NCBI GenBank assembly: GCA_020161355.1
Contig: JAIUOF010000001.1
Location: 930,001-994,000, forward strand
Direction of reading: 5' to 3'
DNA: 64,000 bases
Source: Bacteroidota bacterium
Lineage (GTDB): Bacteria > Bacteroidota > Bacteroidia > Cytophagales > Spirosomataceae
Shown in pieces: positions 23,303-33,175 of the stretch. Made by a program: the position numbers and the translations under genes. Positions within the stretch are counted from its first letter, which is position 1. Each line of letters starts with the position of its first letter. The notes beneath the pieces are model-generated. The model saw only the letters and a program-made list of their open reading frames with translations, was not told the origin of the DNA and ran no database searches.

Positions 23303-24721
23303 TCAATTAGCAAACATTCTGAACACTAAGAACAAAGCAGCTGATAGTATCATCGAAACCGGTAAAGTCAATAACCAGGCAATGGCTATATTTTTGATAG
23401 TCCCGGGCTGAAGGTTTTTAATACCTTTTGAAGCAACCATAGAACCTGCTATACCTGAAGAAAGCGTATGCGTAGTACTCACGGGTAGTTTAAATCCTGA
23501 AGCAAGCCCGATGGTAATCGCAGCCACCAATTCAGCAGATGCTCCCTGGGCGTAAGTCAAATGTGATTTCCCGATTTTTTCACCCACGGTTACCACAATT
23601 CTCTTCCATCCGATCATAGTACCCAGACCTAAAGAAATTGAAATTAAAAGTATAACCCAGAATGGTGCGAAATCGGTTGCTTTCCTGATACCCTTTTCCT
23701 CTTTTGTGGCAGCTTTTGAGAGCACATCACGGTCTTCCTTGCTTAGTTTAACACTTTCATCAGCCAACAATTTCTTGGTATTACTCGAAACTTTTAAAAT
23801 CGCTCCTCTCAATTCCAGCTTACCTGTGGTATCATTTGAAGTCTGGTTAACCACTGGCATCAAAAAAGCAATATTGGATTTAATCTCATTAATGTGTTTC
23901 ATCTCCGAAGTCCCCAATCCTACAGTATCAACTTTAGAGACGATGGCTTCAATTTTGATTAAATCAGGCTCAATATCTTTGAGCTTTTTGGCACTGGTTA
24001 TAGCAAAATAAGATGGTAAAACCCCAATCAATATCAACATCATCAGACCGATACCTTTCTGTCCATCATTTTTACCGTGGAAAAAGCTTACCAAAGTACA
24101 GGTTGAGATGAGAACTCCCCTTATCCAGCCCGGAGGGGTCTGATTTTTCTTTGGTTCTGAAAAAATTTGATTTCGGGCTTCCTTACTCACAGTTCTTCTC
24201 AGTATAAACATCAAGACTACCGCCAGCGTAAAGCCAATTAAAGGTGCCATCAATAATCCGGTAAAGATGTCCTTTACTTTGTCCCAGTTGATAGCTGCCG
24301 CACCTGTGTGGTTTTCAGGCAATAAGGCATATCCGAGCCCAACGCCCATAATGGCTCCAATCAAAGTATGAGAACTTGATGATGGCAAACCAAAATACCA
24401 GGTTCCGAAATTCCAGATGATGGCACTGAATAACATCGCCATTACCATTGAAATTGAATGATACACATTCTGGTCTATCAGAAGTTCGACGGGAAGAAGG
24501 TTTACTATGCTCATTCCTACGCCTACTCCACCCGTGATAACCCCGATGAAGTTCATCAGACCCGACCATACCACAGCTTGTGTGGGTTTGAGGGAATTGG
24601 TATAAATTACGGTAGCTACAGCATTAGCGGTATCGTGAAAACCATTGATAAATTCGAAAAAGCTCGCTGCCAGCAATGCAATAAACAGTAGTAAAAAAAC
24701 ATCGGTTTCTAATCCAAACAT
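23303..24721 (-). CDS. pit: Inorganic phosphate transporter, PiT family
   Basis: The protein is 472 residues with two homologous membrane halves separated by a hydrophilic loop of about 150 residues. The PiT signatures are seen as G-F-H-D-T-A-N-A-V-A at 27-36, with S-S-S-H-T-L-I-G, and the second-half copy P-V-S-T-T-H-T-L-S-S-G. The family imports phosphate, or metal-phosphate, using protons or sodium. A phoU-like DUF47 gene, often next to pit, is absent. It ends with its own terminator. Confidence 0.93.
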   Translation of the reverse strand: MFGLETDVFLLLFIALLAASFFEFINGFHDTANAVATVIYTNSLKPTQAVVWSGLMNFIGVITGGVGVGMSIVNLLPVELLIDQNVYHSISMVMAMLFSAIIWNFGTWYFGLPSSSSHTLIGAIMGVGLGYALLPENHTGAAAINWDKVKDIFTGLLMAPLIGFTLAVVLMFILRRTVSKEARNQIFSEPKKNQTPPGWIRGVLISTCTLVSFFHGKNDGQKGIGLMMLILIGVLPSYFAITSAKKLKDIEPDLIKIEAIVSKVDTVGLGTSEMKHINEIKSNIAFLMPVVNQTSNDTTGKLELRGAILKVSSNTKKLLADESVKLSKEDRDVLSKAATKEEKGIRKATDFAPFWVILLISISLGLGTMIGWKRIVVTVGEKIGKSHLTYAQGASAELVAAITIGLASGFKLPVSTTHTLSSGIAGSMVASKGIKNLQPGTIKNIAIAWLLTLPVSMILSAALFLVFRMFAN

Positions 24722-24826
24722 ATGTAGTTTAATTAATGAGGTTTACTAATTCATATTGGTGGTGCAAATGTCAGCATAAAATTCGAAGCTACCCAATATT
24801 TTAGGCCCGCCAATGTTACCAAATTG

Positions 24827-25861
24827 TTAAGTTTCTTTAATGGCCAGCTGTCCACATGCGGCATCAATGTCTTTACCTCTGCTTCTGCGGATGTGCACAT
24901 TAACCCGATTTTTCTCTAAAAATGCGGCAAATTCATCTATTTTATCTTTTTCGGCATTCTTAAATTCCGCCTCTGAGATGGGGTTATATTCGATGATATT
25001 GACTTTTGCAGGCACTTTTTTCCAGAACTTCAGCAAGTCCCCGGCGTCGTCAAGAGAGTCATTAAATCCATGAAAAACGATGTACTCAAAGGTGATGGTG
25101 TTTCCCGTTTTTTGATAGAAATAATTTAATGCCTCGGCCAGATTCTTCAATGAATTTGACTCGTTGATAGGCATAATCTGATTCCGCTTTTCGTCGTTGG
25201 CGGCATGAAGACTCAATGCGAGATTAAATTTCACGCCATCGTCTCCGAGTTTTTTGATCATTTTGGCTATACCCGCAGTGGATACTGTGATGCGTTTGGG
25301 TGACCAGTTAAGTCCCAGAGGTGAAGTGATATATTCCACAGATTTCAGCATGGCCTCGTAATTGAGCAAGGGCTCACCCATGCCCATATAAACAATATTG
25401 GTCAAAGGGGCGTTGAAATGCTCCTGAGCCTGATTTTTGATTAAAACCACCTGATCGTATATTTCGGCGGCATCGAGGTTTCGCTCTCTTTTCATATAAC
25501 CTGTAGCACAAAACTTACAGGTTAGCGAGCAGCCTACTTGTGAAGAAATACAGGCGGTCATTCTGGTTTCAGTCGGAATCAACACCCCTTCTACCAAATG
25601 ATTATCATGGAGCTTAAAACCCGATTTGATGGTTCCGTCGGTCGAAAACTGAGACTTATAAGTTACCACTGCATTTATTTCAAAAACTTCGGAAAGGGTT
25701 TCTCTGAGTTTTTGTGAAAGATTGGTCATGGCGTTGATATCTGTTACCGATTTTTGCCACAGCCATTCCATGATTTGCTTTGCCCTGAACTTTGGCTCAT
25801 TTTTTTCTTTCAACCAGGATTCCAGGTCCTGCAAGTTTACCTTACGAAGGTCTTTTTTCAT
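24827..25861 (-). CDS. rlmN: 23S rRNA (adenine-2503-C2)-methyltransferase RlmN
   Basis: The protein is 344 residues. Cys111, Cys115 and Cys118 (C-S-L-T-C-K-F-C) bind the radical-SAM cluster, and Cys336 in A-A-C-G-Q-L is the C-terminal cysteine that holds the methyl-linked intermediate. M-G-M-G-E-P-L and S-T-A-G are also conserved. RlmN methylates A2503 of 23S rRNA and A37 of some tRNAs. It is a single gene divergent from the retropepsin-like gene. Confidence 0.95.
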   Translation of the reverse strand: MKKDLRKVNLQDLESWLKEKNEPKFRAKQIMEWLWQKSVTDINAMTNLSQKLRETLSEVFEINAVVTYKSQFSTDGTIKSGFKLHDNHLVEGVLIPTETRMTACISSQVGCSLTCKFCATGYMKRERNLDAAEIYDQVVLIKNQAQEHFNAPLTNIVYMGMGEPLLNYEAMLKSVEYITSPLGLNWSPKRITVSTAGIAKMIKKLGDDGVKFNLALSLHAANDEKRNQIMPINESNSLKNLAEALNYFYQKTGNTITFEYIVFHGFNDSLDDAGDLLKFWKKVPAKVNIIEYNPISEAEFKNAEKDKIDEFAAFLEKNRVNVHIRRSRGKDIDAACGQLAIKET

Positions 25862-25993
25862 TCATCAAAAATTTGCACAAAATTCCGAATAATATTTCAA
25901 TATTTACAATTGAATTTTAGTAGTGCAAAAAGCTAATATTTTGAGCAAAAGCTTGTTTTTATTTATTTTTTATTGTATTTTTCTCAGGAAAAA

Positions 25994-27274
25994 ATGAATC
26001 TCAGGAAAATAATATGGCCGCCATTAATTTTTTTCATAATGTTTTTGATTATGAAAGAAGAGGTGATTGCTCAAAAAAAACAACCCAATGAGCGTTTTGG
26101 CTTTCATTTTAAAGGAAAAAGACAGCATATTTCCAGAATCCCCTTCGAAATCTATTCTAACTTAATCATTATCAAAGTACGTGTCGATGAGTCTGATACC
26201 CTCAATTTTATTTTTGACACTGGCGTGAGTTCTTTTATTATTACAGATCAGACAATTGCCAAGAAATTAAAATTAAATGTAACCCGAAGAGTAAGGATAA
26301 ACGGAGCCGGAGAAAAGGATTATCTGGAAGGAAAGGTTTCTCTTGGACATAAAATAGATATTGGGGATATTCAGGCTTTGAAACAAAACCTAGTGGTGCT
26401 GGATGAAGATCTCCTGAAGTTGTCGGAATATATGGGCATCACGGTTCATGGCATATTTGGCCATGATTTGTTTGAAAGATTTGTGGTCAAAATTGACTTT
26501 GGAACCCGGAATATTTGGTTTGAAGAACCTTCTAAGTTTAAAATCAAAAAATCAATGGGTGAGGTATATCCGCTCATAGTAACCCAATCAAAGCCCTATC
26601 TTGAAGATCTTCAAATTGCCCAGAATGGACACGATTTCCAAAAATTGAGGTTATTGGTAGATACAGGGGCAGGTCATGCATTGTTATTAAATACACAAGA
26701 TAACCCACCCATTTATTTACCCGATAAGGTGATAAGGGCCAATTTGGGTCGGGGGCTAAACGGTGAGATTGACGGAAATATTGGCAGAATAAAAAAGTTT
26801 AAAATCGGAAAATTTGAATTTGATGACGTGCTGGCCTCTTTTCCTGACAGTCTGGCTTTTAGTGTAAAATTTGGAGAAGAAACAAGTAACCGTCAGGGAA
26901 GCATAGGAGGTGAATTCCTCCGGAGATTTGTGCTTACATTTAACTACCAAAAGGGGTATCTGATTATGAAGCCCTTAAAAAGTAAGTACCGGGAAACTTT
27001 TGAACATGATATGAGTGGGCTGGAGGTTAGAGTCAAGGGCGACAACCTCGATAAATTTGTGATAACTTTTGTTACGCCGGGTTCTCAAGCCGACCTGGCT
27101 GGTTTGCAGGAAAATGATGAGATTATTTTTATCAATAACAAACATGCCAAAACCCAGACCATCAATGACATCTACCGGCTGTTGAGCAAAAAAGAAGGAA
27201 CCGATATCGAAATATTTTATCGTAGAGGACCCGCTTTAAACTTTGCCTATTTCAAACTAAAAAGGATTATTTAA
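25994..27274 (+). CDS. Double retropepsin-like aspartyl protease with PDZ domain
   Basis: The ATG at 25994 is preferred over the upstream TTG because it begins a signal or anchor segment (residues about 6-27). Two retropepsin-like domains follow in one chain: F-D-T-G at 74-77 and V-D-T-G-A-G at 222-227, each with the active aspartate. A PDZ domain occupies about 335-427 (G-S-Q-A-D-L-A-G-L, N-D-E-I-I-F-I-N). Having both halves in one chain would let it form the active site alone. I infer an envelope protease; substrate is unknown. It meets the next gene tail to tail with a 4-base overlap. Confidence 0.8.
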   Translation: MNLRKIIWPPLIFFIMFLIMKEEVIAQKKQPNERFGFHFKGKRQHISRIPFEIYSNLIIIKVRVDESDTLNFIFDTGVSSFIITDQTIAKKLKLNVTRRVRINGAGEKDYLEGKVSLGHKIDIGDIQALKQNLVVLDEDLLKLSEYMGITVHGIFGHDLFERFVVKIDFGTRNIWFEEPSKFKIKKSMGEVYPLIVTQSKPYLEDLQIAQNGHDFQKLRLLVDTGAGHALLLNTQDNPPIYLPDKVIRANLGRGLNGEIDGNIGRIKKFKIGKFEFDDVLASFPDSLAFSVKFGEETSNRQGSIGGEFLRRFVLTFNYQKGYLIMKPLKSKYRETFEHDMSGLEVRVKGDNLDKFVITFVTPGSQADLAGLQENDEIIFINNKHAKTQTINDIYRLLSKKEGTDIEIFYRRGPALNFAYFKLKRII

Positions 27275-28044
27275 AATCGGTAAAATAGATTTAAACCCAG
27301 TCCTCGAATCCCCAGATACGGAACAGGCTTTATTGATTTTATTTCGGCTTTATCATCCACCAAAGTCCTTGAAAAATAAGTATCAGAAAGCCCAAATCGC
27401 TCCTGTATTTTATCCAGAATATATTGCTTTTCTTCTTGATTGAGTTGTTTTAGAGCTGCATTTTGAGCGACCGCATAAAATTCTTTGGCTTTTCCGAAGT
27501 GTGGGCCAATAATTACAAAATCTACGCCGAGTCGTCTCCAGTTAAATTGTTTCCCAATCAAAATACCTGCAGAATAGGTCTTAAATGTAAAATCAACAGG
27601 CACTTTGATGTCAGTAGCATATGTTTTATATTTTACGGCAAGGTTGGCCGGTACGGTCATATCAAAATCCTCATATTGCCCGATCGCTGAAACAAATAAG
27701 CGGTTTTTCTTTTTACCTATATAATACCTGAGCTCCGGTGAATACCCTTTCATTCCAAGTTTGGCTTCATCCATGAAAATATTTTCAAACTTGATACCTG
27801 TAAGACCAAGGCCATGTTTTTTAGCAAGATTATCAATCGTTTCTCCGGCAGGAATCAATTTTTTGGGTCTATAAAAAAAAGTATTATTAAAAGCCAGATG
27901 CTTACCGATTGCCAACTCATACTGTGCAGAATACAATTGCGAAACCGGCCCAAGCGTATTAAATTTTATGGCGTTTTTATAGTTGTCCTGAGCAAAAGTA
28001 GCGACTGGAACCAGTAGCAAACATACAAGGATTTTTCGTAGCAT
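27271..28044 (-). CDS. Outer-membrane beta-barrel-like protein (DUF3575-like)
   Basis: The protein is 257 residues with a signal peptide ending A-T-F-A-Q at 19. The mature chain has strand-sized alternating pieces and ends L-G-L-N-L-F-Y-R-F, with the terminal Phe typical of barrels inserted by BamA. The layout and the segment S-P-E-L-R-Y-Y-I-G resemble DUF3575 proteins. It starts one base after the threonine aldolase stop, so the two are one transcript, though no functional link is obvious. Confidence 0.65.
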   Translation of the reverse strand: MLRKILVCLLLVPVATFAQDNYKNAIKFNTLGPVSQLYSAQYELAIGKHLAFNNTFFYRPKKLIPAGETIDNLAKKHGLGLTGIKFENIFMDEAKLGMKGYSPELRYYIGKKKNRLFVSAIGQYEDFDMTVPANLAVKYKTYATDIKVPVDFTFKTYSAGILIGKQFNWRRLGVDFVIIGPHFGKAKEFYAVAQNAALKQLNQEEKQYILDKIQERFGLSDTYFSRTLVDDKAEIKSIKPVPYLGIRGLGLNLFYRF

Positions 28045-29067
28045 TCAGATGATTTTTTGGGTTAAAACTTTTTCAAAAATTTCCAGAGATTCTGATTTAA
28101 ACTCCAGATGTGTTACCAGGCGGATGTGAGCCGGCCCAAACTGTACCGCAAGAATTCCATTTTCAGCAAGTTTTCTAAGCATAACTTCAGGAGATAACGT
28201 AGCCTCCAGCTCAAATATTACAATATTGGTATCTATAGGAAGAATATCTTTTACATAGCTTGCCTTTTCAAGTATCTTGCCTAAAGCCTTCGCATTAAGA
28301 TGGTCATTTTTTAGTCTTTCTATATTATTTTCAAGAGCAAAAATTCCGGCTGCTGCGAGAAATCCGGCCTGACGCCAGCCACCTCCCATTGATTTACGGA
28401 TTCTTCGTGCCTTTTTTATGGTGTCGGCACTTCCCAAAAGCAAAGATCCTACCGGTGCTCCAAGGCCTTTGGAAAGACATATTGAAATGGTGTCAAATAC
28501 CTTTCCATAATCCTGCGGACTTTCAGAGGTTTCCACCAAAGCATTAAAAAGTCTTGCTCCATCTAAATGCAGCCTAAGATTTTTTTCAATACAAACCTGT
28601 TTGATTTTTTTTATTTCCGAAAAATCATAGATGGCTCCGCCACCTTTATTCATAGTGTTTTCAAGAGAAACCAATGCACTTAGTGGCAAATGAATGTCTT
28701 CGGGGTTGTTAAATGCCGCCAAAACTTGCCCTGCGTTGATTCTACCCCTGTCACCATCCAAAAGTTTTACAGAAGAAAAACTATTTTGTGCTACGCCCCC
28801 CCCCTCATAAAGGTAAATGTGCGAGTTTTTATCACAAATAACCTCTGCTCCGGGGAACGTCTGTGCTTTGATAGCGATCTGGTTGGTCATAGTGCCGGAT
28901 GTGGCAAACATGGCGGCTTCCATACCAAACATTCCTGCTGCCTTTTGTTCAAGTTTCTTCACTGTGGGATCATCACCAAAAACATCATCGCCTACTTCTG
29001 CCGAAAGCATGGCTTCGAGCATTTCTGGGGTAGGTTTGGTAATGGTATCACTTCTGAGGTCAATCAT
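28045..29067 (-). CDS. ltaE: Low-specificity L-threonine aldolase
   Basis: The protein is 340 residues of the beta-eliminating lyase fold. It begins I-D-L-R-S-D-T, then G-D-D-V-F-G-D-D-P, H-L-D-G-A-R with Asp169 for the pyridoxal ring nitrogen, and S-K-G-L-G-A-P-V-G-S with Lys200 forming the Schiff base. It cleaves L-threonine or L-allo-threonine to glycine and acetaldehyde. It has its own promoter box at 29088-29095 and runs directly into the barrel protein gene. Confidence 0.94.
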   Translation of the reverse strand: MIDLRSDTITKPTPEMLEAMLSAEVGDDVFGDDPTVKKLEQKAAGMFGMEAAMFATSGTMTNQIAIKAQTFPGAEVICDKNSHIYLYEGGGVAQNSFSSVKLLDGDRGRINAGQVLAAFNNPEDIHLPLSALVSLENTMNKGGGAIYDFSEIKKIKQVCIEKNLRLHLDGARLFNALVETSESPQDYGKVFDTISICLSKGLGAPVGSLLLGSADTIKKARRIRKSMGGGWRQAGFLAAAGIFALENNIERLKNDHLNAKALGKILEKASYVKDILPIDTNIVIFELEATLSPEVMLRKLAENGILAVQFGPAHIRLVTHLEFKSESLEIFEKVLTQKII

Positions 29068-29087
29068 TCTGCATTATTTGTAAAGTG

Positions 29088-29095
29088 CAAATTTA
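29088..29095 (-). promoter_or_regulatory. Promoter -7 box (TAAATTTG) for ltaE
   Basis: Exact TAnnTTTG on the minus strand, 20 bases before the start codon. No clear -33 partner. Confidence 0.4.
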
Positions 29096-29542
29096 TGGAT
29101 TTTTGGGTTAGGTAATATTTTAAAATTATTGGTTTTTATGGTTATTGAGAAATTGTACCATTTATATTTTGTGAAAATTTCTTCAAAAATTATGAATCAA
29201 AATTTTTCAGCAAAACATTTTCCGATTTTCAATGAATAAAAAATATTTAGAGAATCAGCAAAGACAATTTTAAACACTTTCTTAACGAGCAATTTCAAAA
29301 ATTAATAGATAGGCTTGAAAAACTTTCAATTAATCCAAAAACACGACCAAAATCATCTTTATAGTTGTCTTAATTTCATTTTTTAAGAAAATTAATATCT
29401 TATTTTCGTAGCAAATTATTTAATATTCATGCTGTTTTCACCGGCTATGAAAAAGGGGATTCCACCCTACCCCTAAAGTCTGGAGGATTATCCGAATTCT
29501 TCATTAGAAAGATTTTTTCTTCATCAATAATCAATAAATTTT
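29096..29542. other. Intergenic region before hppA with possible structured leader
   Basis: No gene is seen. A TATTTTCG box at 29401-29408 (one mismatch to TAnnTTTG) would start the hppA RNA near 29415, leaving a leader of about 128 bases. Within it, AGGGG at 29453-29457 can pair with CCCCT at 29470-29474, and GGAT can pair with ATCC near 29483-29492. It matches no riboswitch that I know. Confidence 0.35.
29401..29408 (+). promoter_or_regulatory. Candidate -7 box (TATTTTCG) for hppA
   Basis: One mismatch to TAnnTTTG and no clear -33 partner. It is the best candidate in the 475-base gap. Confidence 0.25.
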
Positions 29543-31708
29543 ATGTCACAATCGCTCATCTATCTCATACCATTTTTTGGTGTTTTGGGATTATTATTTG
29601 TATTGTTAAAATCTTTTTGGATCATAAAACAAGACTCAGGAACTGATGCCATGAACAAAATAGGGATGGCTATCGAAACCGGGGCCCTGGCATTTTTAAA
29701 GGCACAATACCGGGTCTTGCTTATTTTTGTGATTTTGGTAGGTGCTCTTTTGGCCTGGAGTGCTTATGGTCAGGAAAATACCCATTATCTAATTGCTATT
29801 TCATTTATCGTTGGAGCACTGTGTTCTGCAATCTCAGGATATATAGGCATGCGAATAGCCACAAAAGCCAATGTCAGAACCACTAATGCGGCACGATTGA
29901 GTCTTGGCAAAGCACTTCAGGTTGCATTTGCAGGTGGTAGCGTGATGGGCATAGGGGTGGTTAGTCTCGGCATTCTTGGTCTGGGATTACTATTACTCAT
30001 TTACATAGGTCTGGGTTGGGAACCCCTGAAAGTCATCAATGTAATCACCGGGTTCTCATTTGGAGCCTCCTCGATTGCCTTATTTGCACGCGTAGGAGGT
30101 GGCATATACACCAAAGCGGCAGATGTAGGTGCTGATCTGGTAGGAAAAGTTGAAGCCGGAATACCTGAAGATCACCCGCTAAATCCTGCAACAATCGCTG
30201 ATAATGTAGGTGACAATGTCGGTGACATAGCAGGTATGGGTGCTGACCTCTTCGAATCTTTTGTGGGTGCTATTGTAGGTACCATGGTGCTGGGAGCAGC
30301 ATTTGTTGGGCTTTCAGGATTCGAAAACACCAATGAATTCAATGGGCTCAATGCGGTATTGCTTCCTTTGATTTTAGGCGGCGTTGGAATCCTGACTTCT
30401 GTGGCCGGGACATTCTTTGTAAGGGTAAAAGAAGGAGGTGATCCTCAAAAAGCTTTGAACACCGGAGAATTCTTGTCTTCATTTGCTATGCTGGTGGCCA
30501 CCTATCTGATTACCAAATTTATGTTGCCTGAACAATGGACTGATTCGTCAGGAATAGCCTATAGCAGCCTTGGTGTTTTCTGGGCGGTCATTTTTGGGCT
30601 GGGCGGAGGATTACTAATCGGAATCATCACTGAATTTTATACCGGCTCCGATTCAAAACCTGTAAAAGCCCTTGCAAAACAATCAATTACGGGCTCCGCT
30701 ACCAATATCATTGCCGGTCTGGGTTTAGGAATGCAATCTACTGCTTTGCCAATCATTGTTTTGTCGATTGCGATTTTGGGAGCACATCACTTTGCAGGGC
30801 TTTACGGAATCGCCATAGCTGCGGTAGGTATGCTTTCCAATACAGGTATTCAGCTGGCCGTTGATGCGTATGGCCCGATTTCAGACAATGCCGGAGGAAT
30901 TGCCGAAATGAGCGAGTTGCCTAAAGAAGTCCGCCATCGTACTGATAAGCTTGATGCGGTTGGCAATACTACTGCCGCTATCGGCAAAGGTTTCGCGATT
31001 GGTTCTGCCGCACTTACAGCTTTGGCATTGTTTGCAGCTTATATGCAAACCGCCCACATTTCAAGCATAGATGTATCAAAACCAATAGTTACCGTAGGAT
31101 TGTTTTTGGGAAGTATGTTGCCTTATTTGTTTTCATCATTGTCAATGAATGCCGTTGGGAAAGCAGCTATGGATATGATTAAAGAGGTAAGAAGGCAATT
31201 TGCGGAAATTCCGGCCCTAAAAGCCGCACTCGAAGTAATCAGAAGAAATGGAGAGACTGAATACAGCGAATGGTCTCCTGATGATCAGAAAGTATTTGAT
31301 GATGCCCATGGTAAAGCTGAATACAGCAAATGCGTAGAAATATCAACCAAAGCCTCCATCAGAGAGATGATTTTGCCGGGTATCATTGCGGTAGTTTCGC
31401 CAATAATCATTGGATTTTTTGGAGGAAAGGAAATGCTGGGAGGATTGCTGGCCGGGGTAACTGCCAGCGGCGTGTTGATGGCTATTTTCCAATCCAATGC
31501 GGGTGGAGCCTGGGATAACGCCAAAAAGCTTTTTGAAGAAGGCTTTGAAATAGATGGCAAAAAATATTTTAAGGGCTCAGAACCCCATAAAGCCGGGGTG
31601 GTAGGGGATACCGTTGGGGATCCATTTAAAGATACTTCGGGTCCTTCACTTAATATTCTGCTAAAACTTATTTCGGTGATAGCACTGGTCATTGCACCGT
31701 TTTTGTGA
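29543..31708 (+). CDS. hppA: Membrane-bound ion-pumping pyrophosphatase
   Basis: The protein is 721 residues with about 16 membrane helices. The pyrophosphate site [12 protein letters not shown] appears in the first third, and D-x7-K-x-E-like residues surround it. The motif G-N-T-T-A-A, with alanine where potassium-independent enzymes have lysine, marks the potassium-dependent class. Such enzymes hydrolyse pyrophosphate and move protons or sodium ions across the membrane; which ion cannot be settled by eye. It has its own terminator. Confidence 0.93.
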   Translation: MSQSLIYLIPFFGVLGLLFVLLKSFWIIKQDSGTDAMNKIGMAIETGALAFLKAQYRVLLIFVILVGALLAWSAYGQENTHYLIAISFIVGALCSAISGYIGMRIATKANVRTTNAARLSLGKALQVAFAGGSVMGIGVVSLGILGLGLLLLIYIGLGWEPLKVINVITGFSFGASSIALFARVGGGIYTKAADVGADLVGKVEAGIPEDHPLNPATIADNVGDNVGDIAGMGADLFESFVGAIVGTMVLGAAFVGLSGFENTNEFNGLNAVLLPLILGGVGILTSVAGTFFVRVKEGGDPQKALNTGEFLSSFAMLVATYLITKFMLPEQWTDSSGIAYSSLGVFWAVIFGLGGGLLIGIITEFYTGSDSKPVKALAKQSITGSATNIIAGLGLGMQSTALPIIVLSIAILGAHHFAGLYGIAIAAVGMLSNTGIQLAVDAYGPISDNAGGIAEMSELPKEVRHRTDKLDAVGNTTAAIGKGFAIGSAALTALALFAAYMQTAHISSIDVSKPIVTVGLFLGSMLPYLFSSLSMNAVGKAAMDMIKEVRRQFAEIPALKAALEVIRRNGETEYSEWSPDDQKVFDDAHGKAEYSKCVEISTKASIREMILPGIIAVVSPIIIGFFGGKEMLGGLLAGVTASGVLMAIFQSNAGGAWDNAKKLFEEGFEIDGKKYFKGSEPHKAGVVGDTVGDPFKDTSGPSLNILLKLISVIALVIAPFL

Positions 31709-31715
31709 GAAACAT

Positions 31716-31750
31716 AGATCAGGCTCAAAAATGGGCCTGATCTAAATTTT
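31716..31750 (+). terminator. Terminator of hppA
   Basis: AGATCAGGC (31716-31724) pairs with GCCTGATCT (31735-31743), then AAATTTTT. It follows the stop by 8 bases. The minus strand is a poor terminator for the opposing gene. Confidence 0.82.
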
Positions 31751-31775
31751 TCAATTCTTCTGTATTTCATATAAA

Positions 31776-33011
31776 TCACAATGCTTTTTTCAAATACCTT
31801 CCGATAAAAACAAATCCGAAAGTAGCTACCAAGCTCAAACTTCCGAGTACAATCCACAAAGCCTGGAAACCGAACTTATCAATAACCTGAGTACTCAAAA
31901 AAGGCGAAAACACGCTCGCAATGGCCCAGGTCATAGAATATAGCCCCGAATAAGCTCCTCTGTTTTGTGGTGTGGCACGTTCCAAACTAAAGGTATTCAT
32001 ATACGGCATGGCAAATATCTCGGAGAATGTGGCAAAGACAATTCCCAGCATAAGCAACCAATAATTATGAGTAAAAGCAAAAAAAACAAAATTGATAACC
32101 ACCAGAAATACTCCAAAACTTATAAGTCTAAGCTTCTGATATTTTCCATCTATTTTTGCGATTAAAAACATTTCGATTAAAACTACCAGAAGCCCATTTA
32201 CACCTAAAAGTAATCCTATTTCTTGCTCAGAAAAGCCACAATCCCTTTTGAAAAATAACGGGCCTATGGTAAATATTTGGAAAAATGCAATGGCATAAAA
32301 GGTAACAAAAACGATAAATACCACAAAAATCCGATCTTTCAAAACCGATTCTCTTGAAGTAATGTTAACTATTTTCCGATCTCTTTTTTTATGTGATTTT
32401 CTTAAAAACAATAATACCAAACCTGCAGCCATAATATTGGTAAATCCATCTACGTAAAACAGCCATTTGTAATTGATTGCGGCCAAAAAACCACCCAAAG
32501 CAGGGCCAATTGACCAACCCAGGTTAATGGCCAGCCTAACCAATGAAACCGATCTGGTGAAGTTTTGGTGATTGGAAAACTCAGCAATAGAAGCATTATT
32601 AGCGGGTCGGTAAGCTTCTCCTGTTACGCTAAGGAAGAAAGCCAGAATTATTAATGTTGGAAAATGTTGGGTCTGGACAGTCACCAAAAACATGATTCCT
32701 CCAATGAAAAGGCTGAAAAATTGCACCGGAAAATTCCCTAAAATATCAGTCAGTTTACCGCCTAGCCAGGTACCTGTGAGAGAACCTACACCATAAGCGG
32801 CCAAAATAAATCCTGCATCGATTAGGCTAAAATGTAATTCCTGAGTCAGATAAACACTCAAAAAAGCCACGACCATCGTGCCGCTACGATTAATAAACAT
32901 CACCGCTGACAACAACCAAACCTCTCGCGAAAGACCTCCGAATGTATTTTTTAGAATTTGTTTCAATATCAAATAGGATGCGAACCCAAAATTAGACTTT
33001 AAATTTTTCAA
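31776..33011 (-). CDS. Major facilitator superfamily transporter
   Basis: The protein is 411 residues with 12 predicted membrane helices. The start is TTG at 33011, since the frame upstream has no ATG and the family's N-terminal G-L-S-R-E-V-W-L-L-S stretch must be kept. The loop 2-3 motif G-x-x-x-D-x-x-G is present as G-G-K-L-T-D-I-L-G. It resembles drug or small-metabolite exporters of the MFS, but the substrate is unknown. It converges with hppA. Confidence 0.8.
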   Translation of the reverse strand: MKNLKSNFGFASYLILKQILKNTFGGLSREVWLLSAVMFINRSGTMVVAFLSVYLTQELHFSLIDAGFILAAYGVGSLTGTWLGGKLTDILGNFPVQFFSLFIGGIMFLVTVQTQHFPTLIILAFFLSVTGEAYRPANNASIAEFSNHQNFTRSVSLVRLAINLGWSIGPALGGFLAAINYKWLFYVDGFTNIMAAGLVLLFLRKSHKKRDRKIVNITSRESVLKDRIFVVFIVFVTFYAIAFFQIFTIGPLFFKRDCGFSEQEIGLLLGVNGLLVVLIEMFLIAKIDGKYQKLRLISFGVFLVVINFVFFAFTHNYWLLMLGIVFATFSEIFAMPYMNTFSLERATPQNRGAYSGLYSMTWAIASVFSPFLSTQVIDKFGFQALWIVLGSLSLVATFGFVFIGRYLKKAL

Positions 33012-33175
33012 ATCTTTATATTGAAAATAATCCTGACGATTTATGTAATAATCTATCTTGATTATCCACTATAATTCAGAAATGATTCAATTTATGATTA
33101 CCATTGAAAGAGAAACTTAACTCAGCAAAAGATATTTTGGTTTCAAAAATAGTAATACCTTTTCTCATTTAAATT

